Source of the DNA: Flavobacterium granuli
GTDB lineage: Bacteria; Bacteroidota; Bacteroidia; Flavobacteriales; Flavobacteriaceae
Length of the DNA: 64,000 bases
NCBI RefSeq assembly: GCF_900129705.1
Contig: NZ_FQWO01000009.1
Coordinates: 62,001-126,000 of the forward strand
Direction of reading: 5' to 3'
Shown: positions 17,805 to 27,766 of the stretch, piece by piece
Position numbering within the stretch: position 1 is the stretch's first letter
How the letters are laid out: each line of letters opens with the position of its first letter
Made by a program: the position numbers and the translations under genes
Notes under the pieces: model-generated
Told to the model about the DNA's origin: nothing
The model's input: only the letters and a program-made list of their open reading frames with translations
Databases searched by the model: none

Positions 17805-19798
17805 TCCAGTAACTTCATAAATTCAATTTCAGAAATAATAGGAATATTAAGTTTACTTGCTTTTTCTAATTTTGCCGGTCCCATATTATCACCTGCTACT
17901 ACATAATCTGTTTTGGCAGAAATTGAACTCCCTATCTTTCCACCATTATCTTCGATAGCTTTTTTCAAATCATCCCTTGAGAATTTTTCAAAAACACCGG
18001 AAACTACAAAAACTTTTCCAGCGAGTCTATCTGTTGCATTTGGATTGATCTTTTCCACAATCTCAAATTGAACACCATATGCTTTCAATCTATCAATAAT
18101 ATTTCTGTTTTCTTGATTTTCAAAAAACTCAATTACACTTTGAGCAATTCGTTCACCAATTTCATCAACCAGAACTAAATCCATCAGTGTAGCCTGACTC
18201 AATGCATCGATATTTTTATAATGTTTAGCCAATTTCTTAGCAACTGTTTCACCCACATATCGGATTCCAAGTGCATACAAAACGCGCTCAAAAGGAATTT
18301 TCTTCGAATTTTCGACTCCTTTAACTAAATTTTCGGCTGATTTTTGCGCCATTCTTTCCAAAGGCCGTATTTGATCTACAGTCAAATCATATAAATCGGC
18401 ATAATTCTGAACCAAATGATTATTATAAAGTAAAGCTACTGTTTCTCCGCCAAGCCCTTCGATATCCATAGCTTTTCTGGAAATAAAATGCTGAATTCTT
18501 CCGATAATCTGAGGCGGACAACCATAAAAATTAGGACAGTAATGATTGGCTTCACCTTCGTTACGAACCAACAAAGTATGACATTCCGGACAATGCGTAA
18601 TATATTTTGTAGGTTCTGAGTCTTCTGGACGCTTGGTCAAATCAACAGCTATGATTTTAGGAATGATCTCGCCACCTTTTTCTACAAACACAGTATCCCC
18701 AACACGAATATCTAATTTTTCTATTTGGTCAGCATTATGCAAAGAAGCCCGCTTTACAATAGTTCCAGCCAATTGCACCGCTTCCAGATTAGCCACCGGA
18801 GTAATCGCTCCGGTTCTTCCCACCTGATAAGAAATCGAATTCAACCTGGTAGAAACCTGTTCTGATTTGAATTTATAAGCCATTGCCCAACGAGGCGATT
18901 TAGCCGTATACCCCAATTCATCCTGATATTGCAAACGATTCACTTTTACCACCACTCCATCTGTTTCATAAGGCAATTCATGACGATGAACATCCCAATA
19001 GTCTATAAATTCAAAGACTTCCTGCAAATTATGAGCAAGTTTAGCCTCAATAGGAACCTTAAAGCCCCATTTTCTAGCTACTTCTAATCCTTCAAATTGA
19101 GAAGTAAAAGGCAATTTATTCCCTATCAAAAAATACAAAAGACAATCCAAAGGCCTTTTAGCCACTTCAGCACTATCTTGCAACTTCAAACTCCCTGAAG
19201 CTGTATTCCTCGGATTAGAATAGGGCGTTTCGCCAATTTCGATCAATTCCTGATTCATTTTTTCGAAACCGGCAAAAGGCAAAATGATTTCGCCACGAGC
19301 ATCAAATTTATCGGGAAAACTACCTTTTAATTGCAACGGAATTGACCGTATCGTTTTGATATTAGTAGTCACATCATCCCCTTGAAAACCATCACCACGA
19401 GTAATGGCGCGAACTAATTTCCCGTTCTCATAAGTAATACTGATTGAAGCACCGTCGTATTTTAATTCGCAAGTATATTCCAAGGGAACTTCTCCCAACA
19501 CTTTCTGAATGCGTTTTTCCCACTCTACCAAATCTTCCTTAGAATAGGAATTATCCAATGAATACATGCGATATTCATGAGGAATTGTTTTAAAATTCTT
19601 TGTAATTGTTCCTCCCACACGTTGGGTAGGCGAGTTAGAATCAAAATATTCTGGGTACTTACTTTCTAAATCTTGAAGTTGTTTCAATTTTATATCAAAC
19701 TCATAATCTGATATAACAGGATGATCCAAAACGTAATAATTATAATTATGAAGATTGAGTTCTTCCCTTAATGTTTGGATGGTATTTTGAATATCCAT
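17801..19798 (-). CDS. ligA: NAD+-dependent DNA ligase LigA
   Basis: LigA seals nicks in replication and repair using NAD+. The 665-residue protein has all domains: Ia (YYVLDHPVISDYEFD), the adenylation domain with nucleophile K113 in ELKYDGASI, an OB fold, a four-cysteine zinc finger (HCPECHTLL ... YCPNFYGCPP), helix-hairpin-helix repeats around residues 500-580, and a C-terminal BRCT domain (LAGKVFVVSG onward). It overlaps the downstream membrane gene by 4 bp. Confidence 0.97.
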   Translation of the reverse strand: MDIQNTIQTLREELNLHNYNYYVLDHPVISDYEFDIKLKQLQDLESKYPEYFDSNSPTQRVGGTITKNFKTIPHEYRMYSLDNSYSKEDLVEWEKRIQKVLGEVPLEYTCELKYDGASISITYENGKLVRAITRGDGFQGDDVTTNIKTIRSIPLQLKGSFPDKFDARGEIILPFAGFEKMNQELIEIGETPYSNPRNTASGSLKLQDSAEVAKRPLDCLLYFLIGNKLPFTSQFEGLEVARKWGFKVPIEAKLAHNLQEVFEFIDYWDVHRHELPYETDGVVVKVNRLQYQDELGYTAKSPRWAMAYKFKSEQVSTRLNSISYQVGRTGAITPVANLEAVQLAGTIVKRASLHNADQIEKLDIRVGDTVFVEKGGEIIPKIIAVDLTKRPEDSEPTKYITHCPECHTLLVRNEGEANHYCPNFYGCPPQIIGRIQHFISRKAMDIEGLGGETVALLYNNHLVQNYADLYDLTVDQIRPLERMAQKSAENLVKGVENSKKIPFERVLYALGIRYVGETVAKKLAKHYKNIDALSQATLMDLVLVDEIGERIAQSVIEFFENQENRNIIDRLKAYGVQFEIVEKINPNATDRLAGKVFVVSGVFEKFSRDDLKKAIEDNGGKIGSSISAKTDYVVAGDNMGPAKLEKASKLNIPIISEIEFMKLLE

Positions 19799-19871
19799 AA
19801 AAATAAATTGGCTACTTTAGTATTTAAAAAAGAGTACTAAAATAGCCAATTTAAAATAAATATCATTGAAA

Positions 19872-20345
19872 TTAAGATTCAATAATTGAATTTATTTGTT
19901 TGTATAATTGCCCGTCACTTAAAAAAGCCCCTTGCTGTATCAATTCGAAAATAGAACTATTCCGTTCCTCGGTAAACATTTTTTTTCCGGTCTTCATTTC
20001 GATAGTTTCGGTAAACATATTATCACTAAGCCATTGCAAGCCTTCTTTGGTCAAAAAATCGACCTCAGGAACCAATGATTTCAAAACTATAGAATGAACA
20101 TGCGTATCAAAGCTTTGAAACAAAAAAATATGGTTTTTAGAAAAATGTTCTAAATATTCCGCTCTTGACAATACGCCTTCCCAAATTAAATCGGAAAAAA
20201 CATCTAATTCTTGCTCTGCAACCTCAGGTTTCTCAGCTTTTATTTTATCCCACTCCGCTTTATCAATAGCCTGAGTAGCCAAAAAGTTAGTAAATTCAGG
20301 GCTTAATTCCTCAAATTGTTCTTTTGTTAATCTGCTGTATTTCAT
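19872..20345 (-). CDS. Small conserved protein, DUF6495-like
   Basis: The 157-residue, acidic, soluble protein has no signal peptide or membrane helix. It begins MKYSRLTKEQFEELSPEF and is mostly helical by composition. Proteins starting this way are conserved in Flavobacteriia and grouped, as I recall, as DUF6495; function is unknown. It lies 73 bp upstream of ligA in the same direction and may be co-transcribed with it. Confidence 0.75.
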   Translation of the reverse strand: MKYSRLTKEQFEELSPEFTNFLATQAIDKAEWDKIKAEKPEVAEQELDVFSDLIWEGVLSRAEYLEHFSKNHIFLFQSFDTHVHSIVLKSLVPEVDFLTKEGLQWLSDNMFTETIEMKTGKKMFTEERNSSIFELIQQGAFLSDGQLYKQINSIIES

Positions 20346-20469
20346 ATTACTTTACTGTTTTGGAATTCGGATTGAATTATTTTAAAACCCAATAGTTCAT
20401 TATTCGTATTTCTTATCCTATTTGAAAAATCAATAGCATCAAATTGGTTTTGTTTTTTTTTAAAGAAAA

Positions 20470-20501
20470 AAGGCCGTCCCTTTTGAGACAGCCTTTTTTA
20501 T
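20470..20501 (-). terminator. Terminator of the rpsF-rpsR-rplI operon
   Basis: On the minus strand AGGCTGTCTC pairs (two G-T wobbles) with GGGACGGCCT around AAAAG, followed by a T-run. It begins 26 bp after the rplI stop. Confidence 0.85.
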
Positions 20502-20526
20502 TATTAAAAATTGCGAATAATTACAA

Positions 20527-20964
20527 TTATTCAGCGATAATCTCGTAAGCTAATTCAACTATTACATCTCTGTGTAATCTCACGCTTGCAGAATATTTTC
20601 CTGTACGTTTAACGATTCCAGAAGTAATAAATTTTCTGTCAATTACTTGACCACCTTTTGCCAAAGCTTCAGCGATATCAATATTCGTGATTGAACCGAA
20701 TAATTTCTCTCCACCTGCTTTTGCAGCAATTTTAATCTCGATAGCTTTCAAAGCTTCTGCCAATGCTTTTGCATCTGCAACCACTTTAGCTTCTTTATGA
20801 GCTCTTTGCTTTAGGTTTTCAGCTAATACTTTCTTTGCAGAAGAAGTAGCTAATTGAGCAAATCCTTGTGGGATTAAGTAATTACGACCGTATCCGTTTT
20901 TCACAGTTACTACATCGTCTTTAAAACCTAAATTTTGAACGTCTTGTTTTAAAATCAATTCCAT
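20527..20964 (-). CDS. rplI: Large-subunit ribosomal protein bL9
   Basis: bL9 binds domain V of 23S rRNA and extends from the ribosome to limit frameshifting. The 145-residue protein begins MELILKQDVQNLGFKDDVVTVKNGYGRNYLIPQ in the family pattern, followed by the alanine/lysine-rich linker helix and the C-terminal domain with GKLFGSIT-like GEKLFGSITNIDIAEAL. It is last in the S6-S18-L9 operon, 66 bp after rpsR. Confidence 0.97.
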   Translation of the reverse strand: MELILKQDVQNLGFKDDVVTVKNGYGRNYLIPQGFAQLATSSAKKVLAENLKQRAHKEAKVVADAKALAEALKAIEIKIAAKAGGEKLFGSITNIDIAEALAKGGQVIDRKFITSGIVKRTGKYSASVRLHRDVIVELAYEIIAE

Positions 20965-21030
20965 GTTGTTGTCCTTTGTAATAGAAGTTAGGTTTCATGT
21001 TTCAGAAAACCAACAACTGTTAATTTTTAA

Positions 21031-21327
21031 TTATTTTAATAAATCGGCCACATAAGGCATTAAAGCTAAGTGACGAGCTCTTTTAACAGCAACTGAAACT
21101 TTTCTTTGGTATTTCAATGAAGTTCCTGTTAAACGACGAGGAAGAATCTTTCCTTGTTCATTTACAAATTTCAATAAGAAATCAGCATCTTTATAATCAA
21201 TATATTTGATACCTGATTTTTTGAAACGACAGTACTTTTTAGTTTTGTTAGTTTCTATGTTTAAAGGAGTAAGATATCTGATATCTCCGTCTTTTTTTCC
21301 TGAAGCAGATTGTTGTAATGTTGCCAT
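21031..21327 (-). CDS. rpsR: Small-subunit ribosomal protein bS18
   Basis: bS18 binds with bS6 to the central domain of 16S rRNA. The 98-residue protein contains [17 protein letters not shown], the [16 protein letters not shown] motif and the basic C terminus [15 protein letters not shown]. The start is 5 nt after the rpsF stop. It retains one cysteine (YCRF) rather than the paired cysteines of a zinc-binding form. Confidence 0.97.
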   Translation of the reverse strand: MATLQQSASGKKDGDIRYLTPLNIETNKTKKYCRFKKSGIKYIDYKDADFLLKFVNEQGKILPRRLTGTSLKYQRKVSVAVKRARHLALMPYVADLLK

Positions 21328-21332
21328 GATAA

Positions 21333-21674
21333 TTAAGCTTTTTGAGATTTAAGTTTCGCTCTTCTTCTTTCAGCCCAAGAGATAGCATGTTTGTCAAGAC
21401 TTACAGTTAAGAAACGCATAACTCTTTCGTCACGTCTAAATTCAGTTTCAAAAGCAATTAAAACTTCTCCTGATACTTTGAATTCGAACAAATGGTAAAA
21501 ACCAGATTTTTTGTTTTGGATTTCGTAAGCCATTTTTTTCAGACCCCAATCCTCTTTCGATACCATTTCTGCTCCTCTACTAGTAAGAAAATCTTCAAAT
21601 TTGCTTACTGTTTCCTTCACCTGAACATCAGATAAAACGGGATTTAAAATGAAAACAGTTTCATAATGATTCAT
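21333..21674 (-). CDS. rpsF: Small-subunit ribosomal protein bS6
   Basis: bS6 pairs with bS18 on the 30S platform. From ATG 21674 the protein has 113 residues, beginning [19 protein letters not shown] as in the family. The frame is open a further 14 codons upstream, but that extension would overlap the promoter box. [22 protein letters not shown] and [11 protein letters not shown] are standard bS6 segments. It heads the operon. Confidence 0.97.
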   Translation of the reverse strand: MNHYETVFILNPVLSDVQVKETVSKFEDFLTSRGAEMVSKEDWGLKKMAYEIQNKKSGFYHLFEFKVSGEVLIAFETEFRRDERVMRFLTVSLDKHAISWAERRRAKLKSQKA

Positions 21675-21703
21675 AAATATGTATTTATTTGTTATTTTGG
21701 CTG

Positions 21704-21733
21704 CAAAAGTAAGCAATTTTTCCGAACTAGCAA
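21704..21733 (-). promoter_or_regulatory. Promoter of the rpsF-rpsR-rplI operon
   Basis: On the minus strand TTG (21731-21733), a 19-bp spacer and TACTTTTG (21704-21711) form a complete flavobacterial promoter. The inferred start near 21699 leaves a ~25-nt leader. Confidence 0.75.
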
Positions 21734-21840
21734 GCAGAATCTCACTTTATTCGTTGTACAACAAAAAAAACCGATGAAAATTAGTTTTTTTCAAAATTAC
21801 ACCCTATATTTACTTTACCAAATCCTTAAATGTAGTAATT

Positions 21841-22536
21841 ATGAAACTAAATTGTGTTGTTGTAGATGACAGTTCCATTCAAAGGATGATCATTGCAAAG
21901 TTAGTTAATAATCATCCAAACTTACATCTAATAGGTGATTTTTCCAATGCTATTGAAGCAAAAAGTTGTATGTCTATTCATACTGTCGATTTGATTTTCT
22001 TAGATATTGAAATGCCCGTTATCAGTGGTTTTGATTTTTTGGATGGTTTAAAAGTCAAACCCCAAATTATTTTTGTTACATCAAAAGCTGAGTATGCCCT
22101 TAAAGCTTTTGATTATGATGCCACAGACTATCTTCAAAAACCGATTGCTCTGGATCGATTCAATGCTTCTGTCAGAAGAGCAGTAGATCAATACCTATAT
22201 AAAAATGACAATCGAGAAGAAGAAGGCGAACACATTTTTATCAAAAGTAATTTGAAAAAATTAAAAGTATTTACTTCTAAAATCAAATGGATTGAAGCTT
22301 TTGGAGATTACGTAAGAGTAGTTACTGAGGACGATAGCAATCTGGTTCTTTCTACGATGAAATCATTTGAAAATGATTTATCAAAAAAGAAATTTGTGAG
22401 AGTACACAAGTCTTATATAATTAATATTGACAAAGTGGAACGTTTCAACAGTAAATTTGCAGAAATAGGAATCACTAAAATTCCATTAAGCAGAAACAAA
22501 AAAGAAGATTTAGTAAAAGCACTTTCTTATGGGTAA
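21841..22536 (+). CDS. LytTR-family response regulator
   Basis: The 231-residue regulator has a receiver domain (about 1-120) with D9/D10 and phospho-acceptor D55 in LIFLDIEMP, and K109-type lysine in DYLQKPI. A LytTR DNA-binding domain follows at about 135-230, with KIKWIEAFGDYVRVVT and KFVRVHKSYIINIDKVERF. No LytS-type histidine kinase lies beside it. LytTR regulators bind direct repeats spaced about 10-12 bp; none was recognised nearby. A TATATTTA near-match to the -7 box lies at 21805-21812. It ends 12 bp from the convergent priA. Confidence 0.92.
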   Translation: MKLNCVVVDDSSIQRMIIAKLVNNHPNLHLIGDFSNAIEAKSCMSIHTVDLIFLDIEMPVISGFDFLDGLKVKPQIIFVTSKAEYALKAFDYDATDYLQKPIALDRFNASVRRAVDQYLYKNDNREEEGEHIFIKSNLKKLKVFTSKIKWIEAFGDYVRVVTEDDSNLVLSTMKSFENDLSKKKFVRVHKSYIINIDKVERFNSKFAEIGITKIPLSRNKKEDLVKALSYG

Positions 22537-22548
22537 AAAAACTACTTT

Positions 22549-24999
22549 TTAATAAAAATCAACATTTACAGAAACTTTTATAGCTCTATATTGAGCTACA
22601 GCATCAAAACTATTCAACATTTTCTGAATAGTTTTTTTTGTACCTGCCACCGAAGAACTTTGCGGAATTTTTATCAATATCGTTCTTATGTATTCATTCC
22701 TAATTCTATTGATCCCCGGTTCCTCAGGCCCCAATACCGGAATATTCAAATTTTGACTCATCACCTGGTACAACCAAGTAGCGCCTTCTTTAAGCTTTTC
22801 AAAATCACGATGCTTTAAGGTTACTTTTATTATCCTGAAATAAGGCGGGTATTTATAAATTTGCCTGTCATACAACTGTTCCTTATACATTCCCAAATAA
22901 TCGTTATTCGTAACTTGCTGAATCGTATTATGATTTGGATTATACGTTTGTATAATTACCTTTCCTCTTTTTTCCGAACGTCCAGACCGCCCAGAGACCT
23001 GTGTCATCATTTGAAAGCTTCTTTCAAAAGCCCTAAAATCCGGATGAAACAACATATTATCAGCATTCATTATACCTACTAAACTTACATTATCAAAATC
23101 CAATCCTTTGGCCAACATTTGGGTTCCCACTAAAATATCGATTTCCTTATTTTTAAAACTATCAATAATTTTTTCAAAACCAAATTTACCACGTGTGGTA
23201 TCCTGATCCATTCTCCCTATTTTATGAGCAGGAAAAAGCGTAACTAATTCTTGTTGAATCTGTTCCGTCCCAAAGCCTTTAGTTGTCAAATCAACACTTG
23301 AACAACTATGGCAATGCGTAGGTTTTGCAATAGAATACCCACAATAATGGCAACGCAATTGATTTTTATGTTTGTGATACGTCAAACTCACATCACATTG
23401 CTGGCATTGCGGAACATGACCACAAGTCATACATTCTAACAAAGGCGAATAACCCCTCCTATTTTGAAATAAAATCACTTGTTCGCCCAAAGACAAAGCA
23501 CTACCGATTTCTTCTATTAAAACATCACTAAAATGTCCGGTCATTTTTTTTCGGAAATACTTATCTTTTAAGTCTACCAATTCAATTTCCGGCATCATCA
23601 CATTACCATAGCGCTTGGTGATTTCAACCAGTCCGTACTTTTCAGATTTAGCGTTAAAAAAAGTCTCAATACTTGGCGTTGCGGACCCCAACAAAACTTT
23701 TGCTTTATAGAAATTAGCCAACACAATCGCTGCATCTCGGGCATGATAGCGTGGCGCAGGATCCACTTGTTTGAAAGTTTGCTCGTGTTCCTCATCAACA
23801 ATTAGCAATCCTAAATTAGAAAAAGGCAAAAACAAGGCTGATCGCGCTCCAATAACAATTTGAGCCTTTTCGGAATTTTTCAAAACCTGATTCCAGACTT
23901 CAATTCGTTCGTTATTATTATATTTCGAGTGGAAAACAGCCACTTTGTTCCCAAAATAAGCACTCAATCTCCCCACTAATTGAGTCGTCAGCGCAATTTC
24001 AGGCAACAGATACAAAACTTGTTTTCCCGTAGCGAGATATTCTTCTATCAACTTGATGTAAATCTCGGTTTTCCCACTCGAAGTCACTCCATGTAAAAGA
24101 CAAACCTCTTTTTGCGCAAAACTATTTTTAATTTCCATAAAAGCTAGTTGCTGTGCTTCACTCAATAGCAATTGTTTTTCCCCTTTTTTTCCTGAAAAAT
24201 CAACTCGATCATGCTGTACAAAATATTCTTCAAATATTTCTTTATCTATTAATGCTCTTACGATTGCCGAAGACGAATTTGCAGCTTCTACCAATTTTTT
24301 CACTGTAACTGGCTTCTTATCTGTAGCCCTTAATTGAAAATAAGACAACACAATTTCCTTTTGCTTGTTGGCGCTTTTAAGTGTTTCCAATAATTCTCCT
24401 AACCCTTGATCTGATTGGTATTTAGAATACAAACGGACGTATCGTACTAATTTTGGCTTATAGCTTTCTTGCATTTCTTCCTGTAAAACCAATATGTTTT
24501 TGTCTATCAGTTTTTGGATAACCGGAAAAATATTTTTCTTGTTTAAAATAGAAATAATCTCCTGAACTTTCAGTGAAGTCTGGAGTTGTAAGGCTTGATA
24601 AATCAGATATTCATCATCAGAAAGCAGACTTTCATCCACAAAAACATCTGCTTTTTGAGAAATTAAAGTTTCATTTTCCAACAATAACGTACTAGGCATT
24701 GCACCGCGATATACATCTCCAATGGCGCACATATAATAGGAAGCAATCCATTGCCAGTGGGCAATTTGAATTTCGGTTACAATGGGTGTTTCATCCAGAA
24801 TCTGATGAATTTCCCTAGCTTCATATAAAGTAGGCTTGTTTTGATGAACTTCAATTACTAATGCGGTATAGATTTTACTTTTACCAAAAGGAACTGCAAG
24901 ACGCATTCCTTTTTTGATATAATAGTACTCTGTTTCAGAAATACTATAAGTAAATGTTTTGGCAAGAGAAAGAGGTAAAATTACTTCGACAAAATGCAT
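22549..24999 (-). CDS. priA: Primosomal protein N' (replication restart helicase PriA)
   Basis: PriA recognises stalled forks and reloads the replicative helicase. The 816-residue protein has the N-terminal 3'-DNA-binding domain (FVEVILPLSLAKTFTYSI), helicase motif I GVTSSGKTEIY, motif II DEEH, and a zinc-binding insert with paired cysteines (CMTCGHVPQCQQC ... CHYCGYSIAKPTHCHSC). Motifs V/VI are present as GTQMLAKGLDFDNVSLVGI and QVSGRSGR. The length is at the upper end for the family because of lineage-specific insertions. Confidence 0.96.
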   Translation of the reverse strand: MHFVEVILPLSLAKTFTYSISETEYYYIKKGMRLAVPFGKSKIYTALVIEVHQNKPTLYEAREIHQILDETPIVTEIQIAHWQWIASYYMCAIGDVYRGAMPSTLLLENETLISQKADVFVDESLLSDDEYLIYQALQLQTSLKVQEIISILNKKNIFPVIQKLIDKNILVLQEEMQESYKPKLVRYVRLYSKYQSDQGLGELLETLKSANKQKEIVLSYFQLRATDKKPVTVKKLVEAANSSSAIVRALIDKEIFEEYFVQHDRVDFSGKKGEKQLLLSEAQQLAFMEIKNSFAQKEVCLLHGVTSSGKTEIYIKLIEEYLATGKQVLYLLPEIALTTQLVGRLSAYFGNKVAVFHSKYNNNERIEVWNQVLKNSEKAQIVIGARSALFLPFSNLGLLIVDEEHEQTFKQVDPAPRYHARDAAIVLANFYKAKVLLGSATPSIETFFNAKSEKYGLVEITKRYGNVMMPEIELVDLKDKYFRKKMTGHFSDVLIEEIGSALSLGEQVILFQNRRGYSPLLECMTCGHVPQCQQCDVSLTYHKHKNQLRCHYCGYSIAKPTHCHSCSSVDLTTKGFGTEQIQQELVTLFPAHKIGRMDQDTTRGKFGFEKIIDSFKNKEIDILVGTQMLAKGLDFDNVSLVGIMNADNMLFHPDFRAFERSFQMMTQVSGRSGRSEKRGKVIIQTYNPNHNTIQQVTNNDYLGMYKEQLYDRQIYKYPPYFRIIKVTLKHRDFEKLKEGATWLYQVMSQNLNIPVLGPEEPGINRIRNEYIRTILIKIPQSSSVAGTKKTIQKMLNSFDAVAQYRAIKVSVNVDFY

Positions 25000-25100
25000 T
25001 ATAAACTTTAGGTTGCAACTAGCACATTAGCCAGCTGGATTAAATGGCAAATTAGGATACAGATCCCAAATCTAAAACTAAGAACTCCAAACATCAAATA

Positions 25101-25532
25101 CTAGCTCTTTAGTCTGTACCAGTATTGTGTTCTTCCTAATAATGAAAAGCCAATATATCCTCTAACTTTAAGTTTATCATTGCCTTCAAGAGCAATAAAA
25201 CATTTGTACATTTTACCGTTCTTAGGATCCAAAATCTTCCCTCCGCCGTATTCAGCGCCATCTTTAGATAATCCTTTTATAACTGTAATTCCAAGTATAG
25301 GCTTCTTAGCATCTTCTCCAGGACAATCTTTACAAAGATCATTCTTATGTTCTGAATCCAGAATATCAATCACTTTACCGTAAATTTTTCCTGATTTTTC
25401 GTAAATCTCTACGATAGATTTGGCTTTACCGGTTTCGTCATCAATAGTTTTCCACTTTCCGAGAACACTTTTATTTTGCGCATAAAATAGCGTTGTAACT
25501 AACAACAATCCAACGGTAATGATTTTTTTCAT
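25101..25532 (-). CDS. Exported DUF2147 domain protein
   Basis: The 143-residue protein has a signal peptide (MKKIITVGLLLVTTLFYAQ). The mature part begins SVLGKWKTIDDETGKAKSIVEIYEKSGKIYGKV, the signature of DUF2147, a small beta-barrel-like family in Bacteroidota and Proteobacteria. Four acidic/cysteine residues in LCKDCPGEDAKKP are conserved in the family and may bind metal or form a disulfide. Function is unknown; some DUF2147 members are envelope-stress related, which is only suggestive. Confidence 0.88.
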   Translation of the reverse strand: MKKIITVGLLLVTTLFYAQNKSVLGKWKTIDDETGKAKSIVEIYEKSGKIYGKVIDILDSEHKNDLCKDCPGEDAKKPILGITVIKGLSKDGAEYGGGKILDPKNGKMYKCFIALEGNDKLKVRGYIGFSLLGRTQYWYRLKS

Positions 25533-25684
25533 GGTTTTATTTTTTTTTAAACCTTCTATTAAGTAGCATCTCTAACTTTAGTACAGCTACCAACATATAG
25601 CCGGAAATACAAGATTCAGCGAAGCTTAACAGCTCCTTATTTTTATCAAATTTAATATAAAAAATATAGAACTTTTCAATTTTA

Positions 25685-26611
25685 TCAAATATTCTTTTTT
25701 TTTCTTTTCAAGTTGTTTATCGTGGCGTTCAATTCAAAACCCAGTAATAAAATCATACAATTGATCCAGATATAAAACATAACAATCAACAATGTCCCAA
25801 TGGAACCGTAAAGCTGGTTGTATTGCGAAAACCGTATGACCCAGATTCCAAAAAAATAGGAAATAATCAGAGTGAAAATTGTTGAAAAAACGGAACCTAT
25901 TGAAATGAAAGACCTGCTTTTATCGTGTTTGGTTCCAAACTTAAAAAGAACCGATGTAGTGATTAAAATCATTAAAATTAGAAAGCCGTAGCGACTCAAA
26001 ACAATCAATGGAATTTGTTCACTGAGCAACTCATGAGCAGTTAATTTTTGGATAAAAACCTCAAATACAACAATGATAGCTACGGTAAGAATCAGTAAGA
26101 AAGACAATACCAGAGACATACCTACTGCTACAAAATATTGATGAAAAAAGCCTCTTTTCACAAGTACGTGCCGTGAAGTCTCAAAACCTCCCAAAATGGA
26201 GTTCAATCCGTTAGCCATTAAAAAAATAGACAGCAAAAAACCGGACGAAAGCAAACCGGAATGACTGTTATGCAGAATATCATTGATAATATTCTCAATG
26301 GCATAATACGTATTAGGCGGTACTCCTTCGGAAACAAATTTTAAAAAATCCTGCTGAAAGCCTTCTATGGGAATATAAGGAATCAGATTCAAAATAAAAA
26401 GTGCAAAAGGAAATAACGCCATAAAAAAACTGAAAGCAATAGCTCCTGCCCGGTTTGACAAAGCTCCTTCGGCAATACCGATAACATACAATTCTAACAA
26501 ATCATAGAGAGACAAACCCTCTAACCAACTTAATTTAACCCTTTTTAAAAAACGGACTAAACTACGCAATATTGGGATTTTCTCTATTCTTTGCTCTATT
26601 TCTTGGCTCAT
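25685..26611 (-). CDS. YihY/BrkB family inner membrane protein
   Basis: The 308-residue protein has six predicted transmembrane helices. The YihY/BrkB signature GAIAFSFFMALFPFALFILNLIPYIP is at about 62-87. The N-terminal amphipathic segment before helix 1 is typical. Family members were once called RNase BN by mistake; their transport role is unknown. It lies 18 nt after nadC and is probably co-transcribed with it. Confidence 0.9.
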   Translation of the reverse strand: MSQEIEQRIEKIPILRSLVRFLKRVKLSWLEGLSLYDLLELYVIGIAEGALSNRAGAIAFSFFMALFPFALFILNLIPYIPIEGFQQDFLKFVSEGVPPNTYYAIENIINDILHNSHSGLLSSGFLLSIFLMANGLNSILGGFETSRHVLVKRGFFHQYFVAVGMSLVLSFLLILTVAIIVVFEVFIQKLTAHELLSEQIPLIVLSRYGFLILMILITTSVLFKFGTKHDKSRSFISIGSVFSTIFTLIISYFFGIWVIRFSQYNQLYGSIGTLLIVMFYIWINCMILLLGFELNATINNLKRKKKNI

Positions 26612-26629
26612 AAATAGTACCGTTGTAGA

Positions 26630-27487
26630 CTAAATTGCTTTCAAACTCAAATCCATGTTATAAATTGAATGCGTCAAAGCACCCGATGATATGTAATTCA
26701 CCCCACATTCCGCATACTTCCGCAGAGTTTCTTCATTGATGTTACCCGAAGATTCCGTTAAGGATTTGTCACCAATAAAAGCCACGGCTTCTCTGGTCAT
26801 TTCATAATCAAAATTATCCAACAGGATTCTGTACACTCCGCCACAGCCAACAATTTCTTTGACTTCATCCATATTTCTGGCTTCCACGATAATTTTCAAA
26901 TCCCGATTATTTTCTTTTAGATAAGCTTTGGTTTTAGCGATGGCCAAAGTGATTCCGCCGGCAAAATCGATATGATTGTCTTTGAGCATTACCATATCAT
27001 ACAAGGCAAAGCGATGATTCTCCCCTCCGCCCAGTTTCACTGCCCATTTCTCGGCAACGCGAAAACCAGGAGTTGTTTTACGGGTATCCAAAATTTTAGT
27101 TTGAGTTCCTTCAAGCAATTTTACATAACTATTCGTTTTAGTAGCAATAGCCGACATGCGCTGCATCGAGTTCAACACCATGCGCTCCGCTTTAAGAATG
27201 GACTGCGAACTGCCCGATACATGAAACACCACATCGCCAAATTTTACAGGACTGCCGTCTGCTATAAAAGTTTCGATGATTAAATCTGGGTCTACATAAT
27301 GGAATATCATTTTGGCAAATTCGACACCGGCAATAATCCCTTCGTCTTTAACTAAAAGTTTTGCCTTTCCTTGTGCCGAAATCGGTATACAAGCCAACGA
27401 ACTATGATCGCCATCACCCACATCTTCACGGATGGCATTTGCTATAAGTATCTTTAATTCGTTTTGAAATTGTGCTTCACTAATCAT
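26630..27487 (-). CDS. nadC: Nicotinate-nucleotide diphosphorylase NadC (quinolinate phosphoribosyltransferase)
   Basis: NadC converts quinolinate and PRPP to nicotinate mononucleotide and CO2 in de novo NAD synthesis. The 285-residue protein has EDVGDGDHSS near the N terminus, the PRPP/quinolinate-binding TRKTTPGFR, and GGGENHRFALYDMVMLKDNH with catalytic lysine. IVEARNMDEV and LLDNFDYE acidic motifs are also present. No nadA or nadB is beside it. It heads a two-gene unit with the BrkB-like gene. Confidence 0.96.
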   Translation of the reverse strand: MISEAQFQNELKILIANAIREDVGDGDHSSLACIPISAQGKAKLLVKDEGIIAGVEFAKMIFHYVDPDLIIETFIADGSPVKFGDVVFHVSGSSQSILKAERMVLNSMQRMSAIATKTNSYVKLLEGTQTKILDTRKTTPGFRVAEKWAVKLGGGENHRFALYDMVMLKDNHIDFAGGITLAIAKTKAYLKENNRDLKIIVEARNMDEVKEIVGCGGVYRILLDNFDYEMTREAVAFIGDKSLTESSGNINEETLRKYAECGVNYISSGALTHSIYNMDLSLKAI

Positions 27488-27766
27488 TTTTATAGGAAAT
27501 TTATATAGCGCTAAAGTAGCACATATTTTGTGGAATTGAAAATTTGTTTCTTTATCGATTGGGGAAATAGTTATTTTGTCTGGCTCTGACTCTGCTAATT
27601 TTTCAGCTATCGGTTTTTATTTTTTTTAAAACATAAACTGGTAGGTACTATCCTGTTATTCGAAAAATATATTCTATTTTCGACTTTTTGTTTTTAGTTA
27701 TACCAACATAAAAATTAGAAATTCAATCCGAAAACTAATAACCAATCATAAATCAATTATTTTAAA
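27488..27766. other. Divergent intergenic region nadC / GH101
   Basis: This 279-bp AT-rich gap must hold promoters for both genes. The best nadC candidate is a minus-strand TACTTTA (27512-27518), one base short of TAnnTTTG. No full box was found on the plus strand for GH101. Nothing else is recognisable. Confidence 0.3.
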
